DNA of 45,052 bases from an uncultured Prevotellaceae bacterium. Lineage in GTDB: Bacteria; Bacteroidota; Bacteroidia; Bacteroidales; Bacteroidaceae. Positions within the stretch are counted from its first letter, which is position 1; every line of letters starts with the position of its first letter. The notes beneath the pieces are model-generated. The model did no database searches, was not told where the DNA came from, and was given only the letters and a program-made list of their open reading frames with translations. The stretch is from assembly GCA_900315455.1 (NCBI GenBank), contig OMZE01000031.1, forward strand, positions 1 through 45,052, written 5' to 3'. The position numbers and the translations under genes were made by a program. Of the stretch, positions 8,085-16,324 are shown piece by piece.

Positions 8085-8118
8085 GAACCCCAAAAGTCAG
8101 ACAAAACTTTTGGGGTTC
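8085..8118. repeat. Palindromic element, copy 1
   Basis: GAACCCCAAAAGT (8085-8097) and ACTTTTGGGGTTC (8106-8118) are perfect 13-bp arms around an 8-nt loop, CAGACAAA. It lies 31 nt past the stop of the minus-strand gene at 8149 and could terminate it. A near-identical copy, also preceded by the GCGACTA hairpin and CATGAT, lies at 14337-14371. Confidence 0.8.
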
Positions 8119-8148
8119 ACTATAAATCTTGTGGGCCTATTTCTCAAC

Positions 8149-11100
8149 TCACTTTATCACGACCTTTCTGCCGTTGTTGATGTAGATGCCCTTCTGTGTG
8201 GGTATGCCATTGAGTTTTCGTCCGTCAAGAGAATACCATGGACCATCGTTGAATGACCATTGAATATTTTTCACTGACCTTTGCCCATCGTTGATGGCCC
8301 GGATGACAGTAATATCGTTGTCATCGTCGCCGAAGTTCAAGACGAATGAGCGGGTGAAAGCATCGCCTCCAATCGGGTCTTTACCCGCAGTCAGTCCGTG
8401 GGTCAGCCTGAACACGGCACGACAAGAATTGACGGTAAACGAGGACGATGGATAATAGAGGGTGTTGTCGGCACCGAGATAAAGCACACTCTTGTCGTTG
8501 GCGACTAAGGAGACGGGAGAGAACGAACCTACGAAATCGACGTACTCCGTACCAGAGATGCCGGCCGCATCGCTCCTGATGACGACATCGTCGAAAATGG
8601 GGTCGATCTTGTCGTATGAGTAGCCTTCCTCACCATAATGCTCTGGCTGCGGATAGCGGAATATGTAGGGAGTGCCCGCGCTGAGACTGGTAGTAGCATT
8701 GCCGAAGTTGAGTGTCAGCGAGCCACTCTCTTTATCATAGTCGGTAGAGATGAGCGCCTTGATGGTAGCACTATGCAAAGGCGTTGTGGTGATGTCGGCC
8801 ACGTCGAAGGGCAGGCAGATGGTGTTCCACGAACCATCGCCCCAGAAAGTGCGTCCGGAAAGGGTGACGTCGGCGTGACGTCCGTTGTAGGCTTCCAGCA
8901 TCGCAGTGTTGTCTGCATTGTCGGCAAGGGCGATGCTTATACGGTCGTATTTGTCCCATTCGTCGCGGAATGTGTATGTATAGCCATCGATGGTGAGGGT
9001 GGCAGTGCCGAAGTAGTGGATGCCTATGACCTCGCCTTCTTCGTCTTTGATTTCCTCACTGGTGATTTCAGGTTTCAACGCCCGAGAGATGAGGTCGGGA
9101 TGAGTGATGCTGACGGTGCTTTCGTACTCTGTGTTGTTCTCCGACCACTGCCATTCAGCATCGAGCAAATAGAGAAAACGCGCGTGGAAAGTGGTGTTGG
9201 TCATATCCACGGTCACATCGACGGGCGAGCCGGGATTCAGGATGACATCGTCCTTGACGGCAGTCCACTGATTGTAGTTCGCGGATTCTGGGTCGGCGTT
9301 CATCTGCCATCCTAAGAACTTATAGCCATCGGGGACTATCGGGTTTTCAAACAGATAGAACTTCTTGCCCACAGTGAGGGTGTAGTTGGCGCTCTCCTCG
9401 TAGGTGTTTTTCTCGTCACCAGGCACATAGTAGGTGAAGGTGCGACTCATGTTCTCGGCTTTGATGCCGCAGACACAGTCGCCACTGCTGACATCATGCA
9501 ACTCTTTGACGGTGTGGCCACACAGACTGCAGGTGGTGGTGTGGGTATACTCGTCGTCGATGCTGTAAATGAAGGTCTTGTCGTGCTGGCAAGGTTCGAT
9601 GATGACGTAGGTGTTGGCATGGTCCTGGCATTTGAGAGCCCGCTCGCCGTAGTTGGCTTCGGTGAGTTCACCTGTGGGAATATACTCTTTTCTGAGGTCG
9701 TCAGGGATGGCTTCTGTCGAATTATACGACACCTTCATACCTGGGGCAATGTCGAGTGGGCCATCGCTCTTTTCGAAGCCGCCTCCGATGGGGGCAGCAT
9801 TGTCTCCTTTAATGATGCGGTTGGAAACCTTCACGATGCCACCGGTGATGTGTACCTCGGCACCAACGCCGTACCATCCTCCGCCAATGGCTGGCGCTTG
9901 ATAACGTTGGCCGTAGTTGGGTGATGTGGCATAGACCGTGCCACCGCTCACCACGAGTTTGCCACCTTCTTCTCTGTGTGAACCGCCAATGCCCGCGGAG
10001 CAGTACCCACCATAGGCGTATACTTCTCCGCCAGAAATATAGACATCGCCACCACGGCCCCTATAACCACCGCCAATTCCGGCACCAGACTGTCGCAAGG
10101 ATTCGACATCGTCATCCCAGAAGCCGCCATAGGCATGAACGGTGCCTCCAAAAATCCTGACTATGCCACCATTGCCACCAAGGTCGTCTGAATCCTGTTT
10201 CTTGCCTCCACCAATACCGGCACCACACCATTTTGCATCGGCAGTGACATCACCGCCGTAGATGAAGACGGAATTGCCCTGGCTGGCAGCATAACCACCG
10301 CCAATGGCTGAGCCAAATGCTGAATAGTTGGCATATACTTTACCTCTATAAATGACCAACCTGCCTTTGATGCTTCCTTTGCTGCCTCCGCCTATCAAGG
10401 CTCCGTTTCTGCTGTATTGGGCAAGAATGTCGCCACCATGAATGTAAAGTGTTCCCATGTGGGCTCCCTCACTACCGCCACCGATGGCAGCGGCATCGGT
10501 ATAGACCCATTTGAGTCTGCCGTCGCTCGTTACCAGGGCATTCTCCGCCTTCAGTTTGCCCCTGGTCTGCGCATCGTCACTTTGGCTGTAGATGGAGAGT
10601 GTGTGGCCTTCCTCCAACTTGATGTGGTTGCAGTAGAGTTCGCAGCCATCTGTCAGGACCAGGTGCACGTCTTCGCCCACGATGTTGATCACTTTGTAAC
10701 TGACGTTGCCTTCCACATAGTAGTAGCCGTCGTACAGTTCAGTCCAGTCGTTGGGGTGGCTGCCTTCGAGTTTGTTGGCGGGTAGGGTACGTGTCTTGGC
10801 CACCACCACCTTGTTCTCATCATCCCAAGAGCACTCGTCGAACCTGACAAATGTGCCAAGGATGAGTTCGTCGTCTACTATCGTAAGATTCTTGCTGGTC
10901 TTGTCGCTATGGAAGAAGGTGGCGGCTTCGGCATTGGGGTTGTGGGCTTTGTAGCCGTTGGTAATGATTTGGCCTCCCGTGTTGATGGTCACACCGATGG
11001 TGGCGCCATCCTGAAAACTCCCCGTCACATTGACCAAGGTCTTGCCGTTGAGATAGACATTGCTTGTGTTGTTGCCGTCGCTGGTGCTGCCGGTGTTCTC

Positions 11101-11733
11101 CCAGATATAGATATATCCCTTCATATTGAGCGTGCCATTGTTCCAGATGCCACCTCCGACGGTGGCTGACTGGTTGCCTGCTATGGTACCGCCGTTGATA
11201 GTGAGCGTGCCATTGTTCCAGATGGCGCCTCCTTCCTTGTCGGAATGGTTCTGGGTGATGACGCCGCCATTGATGGTGAGCGTGCCGTCGTTCCAGATGG
11301 CGCCGCCAGAAGACGTGGCCTCGCAGAACATGATTCGGCCACTTTCCAATGTGAGTTCGCCGTGATTGGTGATGCCGCCTCCGTTGGTAGACTTGCCACC
11401 GGTGATGAGTCCGTCTTGTTCTGAATTGGAGTTCATGATGGTGAGTTGGCCACCCGTCTCTACACGGATGACGCCGCCGTCGTTTGCGGGGAGAATCAAA
11501 TTGCGCGACAGGGTCTTGCCATTCAGGTCGATGGTGATGTTCTTGCCGTCGCCGATACTCAAGATCTTACTCAATTCGATGTCTTGCCAGAATATGATCT
11601 TCACAGTGCTATTGTTTTCGATAGCATATTCCAGTCCGCCTTGATCGACGATCTCGACAACATCTTGTGCCTTAGCACCCTGCATGAAGGTGCATAAGAG
11701 AACCAGAAGCAGATAAACTTTGTTGCTCTTCAT
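8149..11733 (-). CDS. Large secreted glycine-rich repeat (beta-helix-like) surface protein
   Basis: The 1194-aa protein has a signal peptide (MKSNKVYLLLVLLCTFMQGA, cleavage after AKA). Residues about 100-215 carry GGAIWN(N/D)GTLTINGG repeats that suggest a parallel beta-helix. A second repeat series at about 410-690 (AIGGG...G.L.I.GG.V.A) has roughly 30-45 residues per unit. Next come a CSLCGH segment with further Cys and His (about 735-765), a YKFLGW InlB/Flg_new-like repeat (about 800-870) and a C-terminal beta region ending GIPTQKGIYINNGRKVVIK. That ending resembles a type IX secretion tail, so the protein is probably an exported surface adhesin or binding protein; its ligand is unknown. 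It is monocistronic, with a TAACTTTG box at 11925-11932. Confidence 0.8.
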   Translation of the reverse strand: MKSNKVYLLLVLLCTFMQGAKAQDVVEIVDQGGLEYAIENNSTVKIIFWQDIELSKILSIGDGKNITIDLNGKTLSRNLILPANDGGVIRVETGGQLTIMNSNSEQDGLITGGKSTNGGGITNHGELTLESGRIMFCEATSSGGAIWNDGTLTINGGVITQNHSDKEGGAIWNNGTLTINGGTIAGNQSATVGGGIWNNGTLNMKGYIYIWENTGSTSDGNNTSNVYLNGKTLVNVTGSFQDGATIGVTINTGGQIITNGYKAHNPNAEAATFFHSDKTSKNLTIVDDELILGTFVRFDECSWDDENKVVVAKTRTLPANKLEGSHPNDWTELYDGYYYVEGNVSYKVINIVGEDVHLVLTDGCELYCNHIKLEEGHTLSIYSQSDDAQTRGKLKAENALVTSDGRLKWVYTDAAAIGGGSEGAHMGTLYIHGGDILAQYSRNGALIGGGSKGSIKGRLVIYRGKVYANYSAFGSAIGGGYAASQGNSVFIYGGDVTADAKWCGAGIGGGKKQDSDDLGGNGGIVRIFGGTVHAYGGFWDDDVESLRQSGAGIGGGYRGRGGDVYISGGEVYAYGGYCSAGIGGSHREEGGKLVVSGGTVYATSPNYGQRYQAPAIGGGWYGVGAEVHITGGIVKVSNRIIKGDNAAPIGGGFEKSDGPLDIAPGMKVSYNSTEAIPDDLRKEYIPTGELTEANYGERALKCQDHANTYVIIEPCQHDKTFIYSIDDEYTHTTTCSLCGHTVKELHDVSSGDCVCGIKAENMSRTFTYYVPGDEKNTYEESANYTLTVGKKFYLFENPIVPDGYKFLGWQMNADPESANYNQWTAVKDDVILNPGSPVDVTVDMTNTTFHARFLYLLDAEWQWSENNTEYESTVSITHPDLISRALKPEITSEEIKDEEGEVIGIHYFGTATLTIDGYTYTFRDEWDKYDRISIALADNADNTAMLEAYNGRHADVTLSGRTFWGDGSWNTICLPFDVADITTTPLHSATIKALISTDYDKESGSLTLNFGNATTSLSAGTPYIFRYPQPEHYGEEGYSYDKIDPIFDDVVIRSDAAGISGTEYVDFVGSFSPVSLVANDKSVLYLGADNTLYYPSSSFTVNSCRAVFRLTHGLTAGKDPIGGDAFTRSFVLNFGDDDNDITVIRAINDGQRSVKNIQWSFNDGPWYSLDGRKLNGIPTQKGIYINNGRKVVIK

Positions 11734-11780
11734 TGCTTGTTTTATAAATTAGCGTTATTTCTTGATGATAAAAATTCCAC

Positions 11781-11804
11781 TCACTTCATCACGATCTTTC
11801 TGCC
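11781..11804 (-). pseudogene. Possible remnant of a second C-terminal tail
   Basis: On the minus strand these 24 nt encode GRKIVMK and a stop. They match the 3' end of the neighbouring gene (8149-8172, encoding GRKVVIK and a stop) at 22 of 24 positions. Upstream the similarity ends at once and a TAGGCGAC piece of the mini-hairpin repeat begins. The segment lies in the leader of the beta-helix gene. It may be what remains of a tandem paralogue or a product of recombination. Confidence 0.4.
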
Positions 11805-11924
11805 TAGGCGACCGTGCACAACAGGGCAAAAATCAGAAATGTTTTCCTGAACATATTGTAGTTGTTATTCTCAGAAGGGGATACCTATATGAGGTTCCCA
11901 TAATTATTTTTTAATAAGAGCCTG

Positions 11925-11932
11925 CAAAGTTA
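11925..11932 (-). promoter_or_regulatory. -7 element of the beta-helix protein gene
   Basis: TAACTTTG on the minus strand lies about 190 nt upstream of the ATG at 11733. No strong TTTG is seen at the right distance. It implies a long leader that contains the GRKIVMK remnant. The remaining part of the 11734-12242 gap holds a heptamer repeat, small hairpins and the next promoter. Confidence 0.4.
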
Positions 11933-12032
11933 CACATTATTCATGAGATTTGATGGTATTCGCCGGCAGAAAAACCAAATGATGCATCAAAATGTAGAAT
12001 TTGGATAAAAAAAGCACAAATTTGGTTGGAGA

Positions 12033-12060
12033 TTGAAAATTGAAGATTGAAAATTGAAAA
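12033..12060. repeat. Heptamer tandem repeat TTGAAAA
   Basis: Four consecutive 7-nt units are present: TTGAAAA, TTGAAGA, TTGAAAA, TTGAAAA. They are followed by a series of short-loop hairpins, such as ATCATGC-TTT-GCATGAT (12063-12079), GCGCCA/TGGCGC (12091-12107) and AGCC-TGA-GGCT (12125-12135). Confidence 0.75.
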
Positions 12061-12173
12061 TTATCATGCTTTGCATGATGAACATCGGCTGCGCCACCGT
12101 ATGGCGCGATTTCGTCGCGACAAAAGCCTGAGGCTCATAATGCATGGGCAAAAATGCTAAATCGTGAAGATTT

Positions 12174-12204
12174 TTTGGTTTTTCGCAATTTTTTCGTACT
12201 TTTG
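12174..12204 (+). promoter_or_regulatory. Promoter of the PCMD lipoprotein and barrel pair
   Basis: TTTG at 12174-12177, a 19-nt spacer and TACTTTTG at 12197-12204 fit the Bacteroidota consensus, about 38 nt before the ATG at 12243. Confidence 0.7.
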
Positions 12205-12242
12205 CACCCCAAAAACAATAATTTGTTGATTTTATAGGAAAG

Positions 12243-13388
12243 ATGAAAAAGTATTTACCTTTATTTTTGTTTGTCTTTGTGCTCTCATCGTGTATCAAAG
12301 ACGAACTGATGAATGCGGAATGCGACATTCTGAATGCATGGGTAGAAGGCGACCAATATAAGGAGAACTTCTACGAAGCCTCACAGATGCGCATGGAGAA
12401 TATCTCCTCTGCAGAAAAGGAGATTATCTTCACCGTGCGCTCTCTGATTTCTCTCCCCAAAGAGATGCCCGTATTCTTCGATGTCACTCCGGGAGCCACC
12501 ATCGAACCTGCCAGCGGAACGGTGCAGGACTTCACCAAAGGCCCCGTGGTCTATACAGTGACCTCGCAAGACGGTGCATGGAAACGCCAGTACACCGTGT
12601 CGTTCAGAGAGGCATCTCTGCCCACCTTCGTATACAGTTTCGAGAACTTCAACACCGTGAAGAGTGAAACCAACTACTATCATGAGTTTTATGAAATCGA
12701 CCATGATGGTACGCCCATTTACCTCTGGGCAACGGGCAACTCGGGTGCCGTCCTTATCAAAAAAGATTCCCAACCGGAAGACCAGCCCACCTATTCGATG
12801 GTTAATGGCTACAAGGGTAGGGGCGTGTGCTTGAACACCCAGGGCACCGGTCAACTGGGCGAGTATATGAAGAAGCCTATCGCTGCAGGCAACCTCTTCA
12901 TGGGCAAGTTCATCTTCGACAATCTGCTCTTCAATCCGCTGCAGACCACCCAGTTTGGCTATGTCATCGACCGCGAGCCCGTGCGTATTACCGGTTATTA
13001 CAAATACCATCCGGGACCAGTGTTTACCGACAAGGACAAGAAAGAGGTGCCGGGACGTGTTGACGAGCCCAGCATCTATGCCGTGTTCTACCGCAATAAG
13101 GACGAGCAGGGCAACAAAGTGTTCCTCTATGGCGACGACGTGCTCACCAGCCCGTATATCGTGTCGAAAGCCCAGGTGGCATCGCTTCCGCCAACCGACG
13201 AATGGACCCGCTTCGAAATGTTCTTCGAGGGCGAAGATGCCGATAACGCTATGGTGGCTGAAAAAGCCTACAACCTCACCATCGTCTTCTCGTCGAGCAA
13301 AGACGGAGCGTCGTTTGAGGGAGCAATAGGCAGTGAGTTGTGTATAGACGAGGTGGAAATCTCGTTCGAGAAACCGGATAATGAATGA
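12243..13388 (+). CDS. PCMD-domain lipoprotein
   Basis: The 381-aa product has a lipoprotein signal peptide (MKKYLPLFLFVFVLSSC, lipobox Cys17). Residues about 25-120 form an Ig-like, DUF5018-type region (TVTSQDGAWKRQYTVSF). From about 125 the sequence matches the PCMD (putative carbohydrate metabolism) family: VYSFENF near the start, a WATGNSGAVL block, GRGVCLNTQG, then LFMGKFIF, ending ELCIDEVEISFE. The family is a beta-sandwich likely to bind glycans at the surface. The following barrel gene starts 16 nt after this stop (13405), consistent with an operon. Carbohydrate binding is inferred from the family name. Confidence 0.8.
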   Translation: MKKYLPLFLFVFVLSSCIKDELMNAECDILNAWVEGDQYKENFYEASQMRMENISSAEKEIIFTVRSLISLPKEMPVFFDVTPGATIEPASGTVQDFTKGPVVYTVTSQDGAWKRQYTVSFREASLPTFVYSFENFNTVKSETNYYHEFYEIDHDGTPIYLWATGNSGAVLIKKDSQPEDQPTYSMVNGYKGRGVCLNTQGTGQLGEYMKKPIAAGNLFMGKFIFDNLLFNPLQTTQFGYVIDREPVRITGYYKYHPGPVFTDKDKKEVPGRVDEPSIYAVFYRNKDEQGNKVFLYGDDVLTSPYIVSKAQVASLPPTDEWTRFEMFFEGEDADNAMVAEKAYNLTIVFSSSKDGASFEGAIGSELCIDEVEISFEKPDNE

Positions 13389-13404
13389 GAGGAGGACCAG
13401 CATC

Positions 13405-14163
13405 ATGAAGAAAAATATCATCATCTGTATCGCTTCGTGTCTGGCATGGCTGATGCCGGGCGAGGCTCTCGCCGCCAACCCTGACGGCGGACTGCAACTG
13501 AAAGCCCGTGTGGGCTATAACATCGGCGGCACGGCGCCCATCGGCTTGCCCGCCACCATCCGCAGCATCGACGCCTACCGGCTCACCCCATCGGTGATGG
13601 TGGGTGCCGACGTGAAAATGCCTCTCAGCGGCAACTGGGGACTGATGGCTGGCCTGCGCTTAGAGAACAAAGGCATGGACGCCGACGCCACCACCAAAGG
13701 CTATCGTATGGAGGTGGTGAAGGGCGACAGCAAACTCGAGGGTCTTTTCACCGGTCACATCAAGCAGGAGGTGAAGGAGTGGATGCTCACGCTGCCTGTG
13801 ATGGCGACTTACCAACTGGGGCAGAAGGTGACGCTGAAGGGTGGTCCGTATCTCTCGCTGCTTCTCGACAAGAATTTCAGCGGCATCGCCTCCGACGGAT
13901 ATTTGCGTCAGGGCAACCCCACCGGACCGAAGGTGATCATGGGCAACAAGGAGGGCGAATGGGCTACTTACGACTTCGACGATGACTTGCGTTCGCTGCA
14001 GTTTGGCGTGGCTGTGGGTGCCGATTGGCAACTGCATAAGCACTTCGGTCTCTCTGCCGACCTGAACTGGGGTCTCACCGGCATTTTCGAGAGCGATTTC
14101 AAGACGGTAGAACAGACGCTTTATCCCATATACGGCACTCTCGGAGTGTTCTGGAAATTCTAA
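13405..14163 (+). CDS. Outer-membrane beta-barrel protein, PorT-like
   Basis: The start at MKKNIIICIASCLAWLMPGE gives a signal peptide with cleavage after ALAA; an upstream in-frame ATG at 13381 overlaps the previous gene and precedes the purine-rich GAGGAGG. The 252-aa mature protein has alternating hydrophobic strands typical of an eight- to ten-stranded barrel (GLMAGLRLENKG, WMLTLPVMATYQLG, LQFGVAVGADWQL) and ends in an aromatic strand, YGTLGVFWKF. It is likely to be the membrane partner of the PCMD lipoprotein. Its role, as pore or anchor, cannot be decided from sequence. A strong terminator follows. Confidence 0.8.
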   Translation: MKKNIIICIASCLAWLMPGEALAANPDGGLQLKARVGYNIGGTAPIGLPATIRSIDAYRLTPSVMVGADVKMPLSGNWGLMAGLRLENKGMDADATTKGYRMEVVKGDSKLEGLFTGHIKQEVKEWMLTLPVMATYQLGQKVTLKGGPYLSLLLDKNFSGIASDGYLRQGNPTGPKVIMGNKEGEWATYDFDDDLRSLQFGVAVGADWQLHKHFGLSADLNWGLTGIFESDFKTVEQTLYPIYGTLGVFWKF

Positions 14164-14216
14164 CCATAGGGCTTATCCTTGCTGATACGGCAGCGCCGTA
14201 AAAAGGCATCGAAAAT

Positions 14217-14256
14217 AATCAAGCACCGCAACTCTCTGCGGTGCTTGATTTTTTTT
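14217..14256 (+). terminator. Intrinsic terminator after the barrel gene
   Basis: AATCAAGCACCGCA (14217-14230) pairs with TGCGGTGCTTGATT (14237-14250) around ACTCTC and is followed by a T run to 14256. Confidence 0.9.
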
Positions 14257-14276
14257 GAATGTAGTCTAAAAAAAGA

Positions 14277-14322
14277 GAAAGATTTGGATAGATTTGTATG
14301 ATTTCTCGCCGCAGGCGACTAG
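14277..14322. repeat. Third copy of the AT-rich repeat and mini-hairpin unit
   Basis: GAAAGATTTGGATAGATTTG is followed by TATGATTTCTCGCCGCAGGC and GACTAG, a single unit of the family found at 2721-3134 and 7841-8070. Confidence 0.8.
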
Positions 14323-14336
14323 ATACTTTTCATGAT

Positions 14337-14371
14337 GAACCCCAAAAGTTAGACAAAAACTTTTGGGGTTC
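14337..14371. repeat. Palindromic element, copy 2
   Basis: GAACCCCAAAAGT (14337-14349) and ACTTTTGGGGTTC (14359-14371) surround the loop TAGACAAAA. Arms are identical to those at 8085-8118; loops differ by one substitution and one extra A. It lies between convergent genes and may act as a terminator for cmk. Confidence 0.8.
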
Positions 14372-14419
14372 ACTACATTTTAGCACATCCTTTTTTGGAT
14401 GCATCCCATCGGTTACGGG

Positions 14420-15136
14420 TTATTGTTGTGGGGTGTCGTCGCCCAGTTCGGCGAGCACGCGCTCATACTGCGCTAACAGCCAGGCGTTTTGCTCGGGGAT
14501 GGTGAGGTGGCTGTTGTCGAGTTCGATGGCATCGTCGGCCTTGCGCAGCGGACTCACCTCACGGTGGCTGTCGAGATAGTCGCGCTCCTTCACGTTCTGC
14601 AGAATCTCATCGTAGTCGGCCTCCTCGCCCTTGCCCAGCAGTTCCTTGTAGCGACGCTCCGCACGCACCTCGGCACTGGCGGTGATGAAGACCTTCAACT
14701 CTGCATCAGGGAACACCACGGTGCCGATGTCACGTCCGTCCATCACCACACCCTTCTCTGCCCCCATCTGCTGCTGTTGAGCCACGAGGCACTCCCTGAC
14801 GAAGCCGATGGCAGAAATCAGACTCACGCGGTTGGATACCTCCATGCCGCGGATTTCCTTCTCCACACACTCGCCGTTGAGGTAAGTGTCGGGCTTGCCC
14901 GTCTCTTCGTTCAGCGCGAAGGAGATATGTGCTTCGGGCAGCAGGGCTTTAAGCCGTTCCTCATCGATGCTGTCGTCGTCGCCGAAAAGGCCGTTGCGCA
15001 GGGCAAAGAGAGTCACTGCACGGTACATCGCTCCAGTGTCTACGTAGATATAGCCAATGGCACGTGCCAGGTCCTTGGCCATCGTGCTCTTGCCACATGA
15101 GGAGTGGCCGTCTATCGCTATGGTAATCTTTCTCAT
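14420..15136 (-). CDS. cmk: Cytidylate kinase
   Basis: The enzyme phosphorylates CMP and dCMP using ATP in pyrimidine nucleotide metabolism. The 238-aa sequence has the P-loop GHSSCGKST near residue 10, then [13 protein letters not shown], the CMP-binding and core block [19 protein letters not shown], and the lid region [11 protein letters not shown], ending with the [18 protein letters not shown] signature typical of cytidylate kinases. Length is normal. It starts 24 nt after porQ ends on the same strand, so the two are probably co-transcribed. Confidence 0.96.
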   Translation of the reverse strand: MRKITIAIDGHSSCGKSTMAKDLARAIGYIYVDTGAMYRAVTLFALRNGLFGDDDSIDEERLKALLPEAHISFALNEETGKPDTYLNGECVEKEIRGMEVSNRVSLISAIGFVRECLVAQQQQMGAEKGVVMDGRDIGTVVFPDAELKVFITASAEVRAERRYKELLGKGEEADYDEILQNVKERDYLDSHREVSPLRKADDAIELDNSHLTIPEQNAWLLAQYERVLAELGDDTPQQ

Positions 15137-15160
15137 TGTTGGTAGGATTTTTGTGATGAA

Positions 15161-16105
15161 TTAGATATTGAAGGCGGCATTCACCAGTATCGATGACGAC
15201 GACACATGGTATTTGCCGTAGGAAACGCTGATTTTGAAACGGTCGAGGGTGACACCCGCTCCGAGGGTGAGCCCGGCACCATGGCTGCTCTCGCTGTCGC
15301 CATCGCTCACCTTCATCTCGTTGGCATGGCGGAAATTCAAACCACCACCCACCCATATCTGCTGCGAGAGGAGCAGTTCGGCACCCACACTCAGGTGCTC
15401 GATGAACTTGTAGTCCCAGTGGGTGAGGTCCTGCAGCGTGGCAGAGAGGCGCAGCGGCGCCCCCTTCAGCCTCTTCGTCACACCCACTTGCAGGTCGAAG
15501 GGCAGACGCTCATACTCTTCGTCGAAGGCCTTCAACTGGCCGCCAAGGTTCTTCGCCACCGCCGACAACGACAGGTCGGCTTCGGAGTCGTAGTAGTTGA
15601 GTCCCAGGTCCACGCACATCGCTATGGAGTTGTAGTCGGCGATATACGACGATACCCATTTCGCCGTGATGCCGCCCACGAGGCGGTCGGTGAGGTTGTA
15701 ACTCAGGTAGGCAGCCAGGGATATCTCCTTGGCGGAGAACTCGCCGTGCTGCACGTTATTGGCATCCATCTCCTTCATCTTGCCGTAGTCCATATACTGG
15801 CCGCTGGCTCCGAGCATCATGCGGTCTTTCGGCTCCCAGCAGTAACTAGCGCTCGCTGTATTGGCTCCCGCCATGTAGTTCATGAAGTTCAGCCCGATGG
15901 TGCGGTCGCTGACCGACGACAGGAGGGCGGGATTGGAGAAGATGAGCGAGGGGTCGTCTTCGATGAGGCTGATGTTCTGTCCGCCCAATGCCGCTCCATG
16001 CGCGCTCACGGGGAGCCGCAGGAAATTGTAGGCCGTCTGGCTTTCCTGTCCCCAGATGGCCATGCTGGCGAGCAATAAGAGGAGCGTTACAACACCTTTT
16101 TTCAT
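15161..16105 (-). CDS. porQ: Type IX secretion system protein PorQ
   Basis: The start is the ATG at 16105 (MKKGVVTLLLLLASMAIWGQ), which gives a signal peptide; longer upstream frames are ignored because a TATCTTTG box lies at 16126-16133. The 314-aa protein has the PorQ beginning TAYNFLRLPVSAHGAALGGQ and the DPSLIFSNPALLS block. It continues with outer-membrane-like strands (YCWEPKDRMMLGASGQYMDY, LPFDLQVGVTKRL, GAGLTLGAGVTLDRFKISVS). PorQ works with PorU, PorV and PorZ at the cell surface, where type IX cargo is processed and attached. Its presence supports type IX export of the tailed proteins in this window. Confidence 0.9.
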   Translation of the reverse strand: MKKGVVTLLLLLASMAIWGQESQTAYNFLRLPVSAHGAALGGQNISLIEDDPSLIFSNPALLSSVSDRTIGLNFMNYMAGANTASASYCWEPKDRMMLGASGQYMDYGKMKEMDANNVQHGEFSAKEISLAAYLSYNLTDRLVGGITAKWVSSYIADYNSIAMCVDLGLNYYDSEADLSLSAVAKNLGGQLKAFDEEYERLPFDLQVGVTKRLKGAPLRLSATLQDLTHWDYKFIEHLSVGAELLLSQQIWVGGGLNFRHANEMKVSDGDSESSHGAGLTLGAGVTLDRFKISVSYGKYHVSSSSILVNAAFNI

Positions 16106-16125
16106 CTTTTTAGTCTTTTTGGCAG

Positions 16126-16164
16126 CAAAGATACACCATTTTTCAAATATCTGAGTTATTTTTG
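16126..16164. promoter_or_regulatory. Divergent -7 elements between porQ and the TonB-like gene
   Basis: TATCTTTG on the minus strand (16126-16133) serves porQ, and TATTTTTG on the plus strand (16157-16164) may serve the TonB-like gene 160 nt downstream. Neither has a clear TTTG at the usual spacing. The leader of the TonB-like gene would be long. Confidence 0.4.
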
Positions 16165-16324
16165 CATTGTGAAATCCACCGATGGGCCTTCTTTTATGAA
16201 GTTCCCGGCTTTTCCCACTATGATATAACGGATTTTCCGTCATATTATTGGGTGAGCCGCCGCCTTTTTCATCGGTGGGTGAGGGCGTGGCGCTATCGCC
16301 ATCGCCCAGTGTGTATCACTGCGA

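Noticed and set aside
8085-14371. Complete insertion sequence bounded by the two palindromes
   Set aside because: No transposase is encoded between or beside them; the intervening genes are ordinary surface-protein genes.
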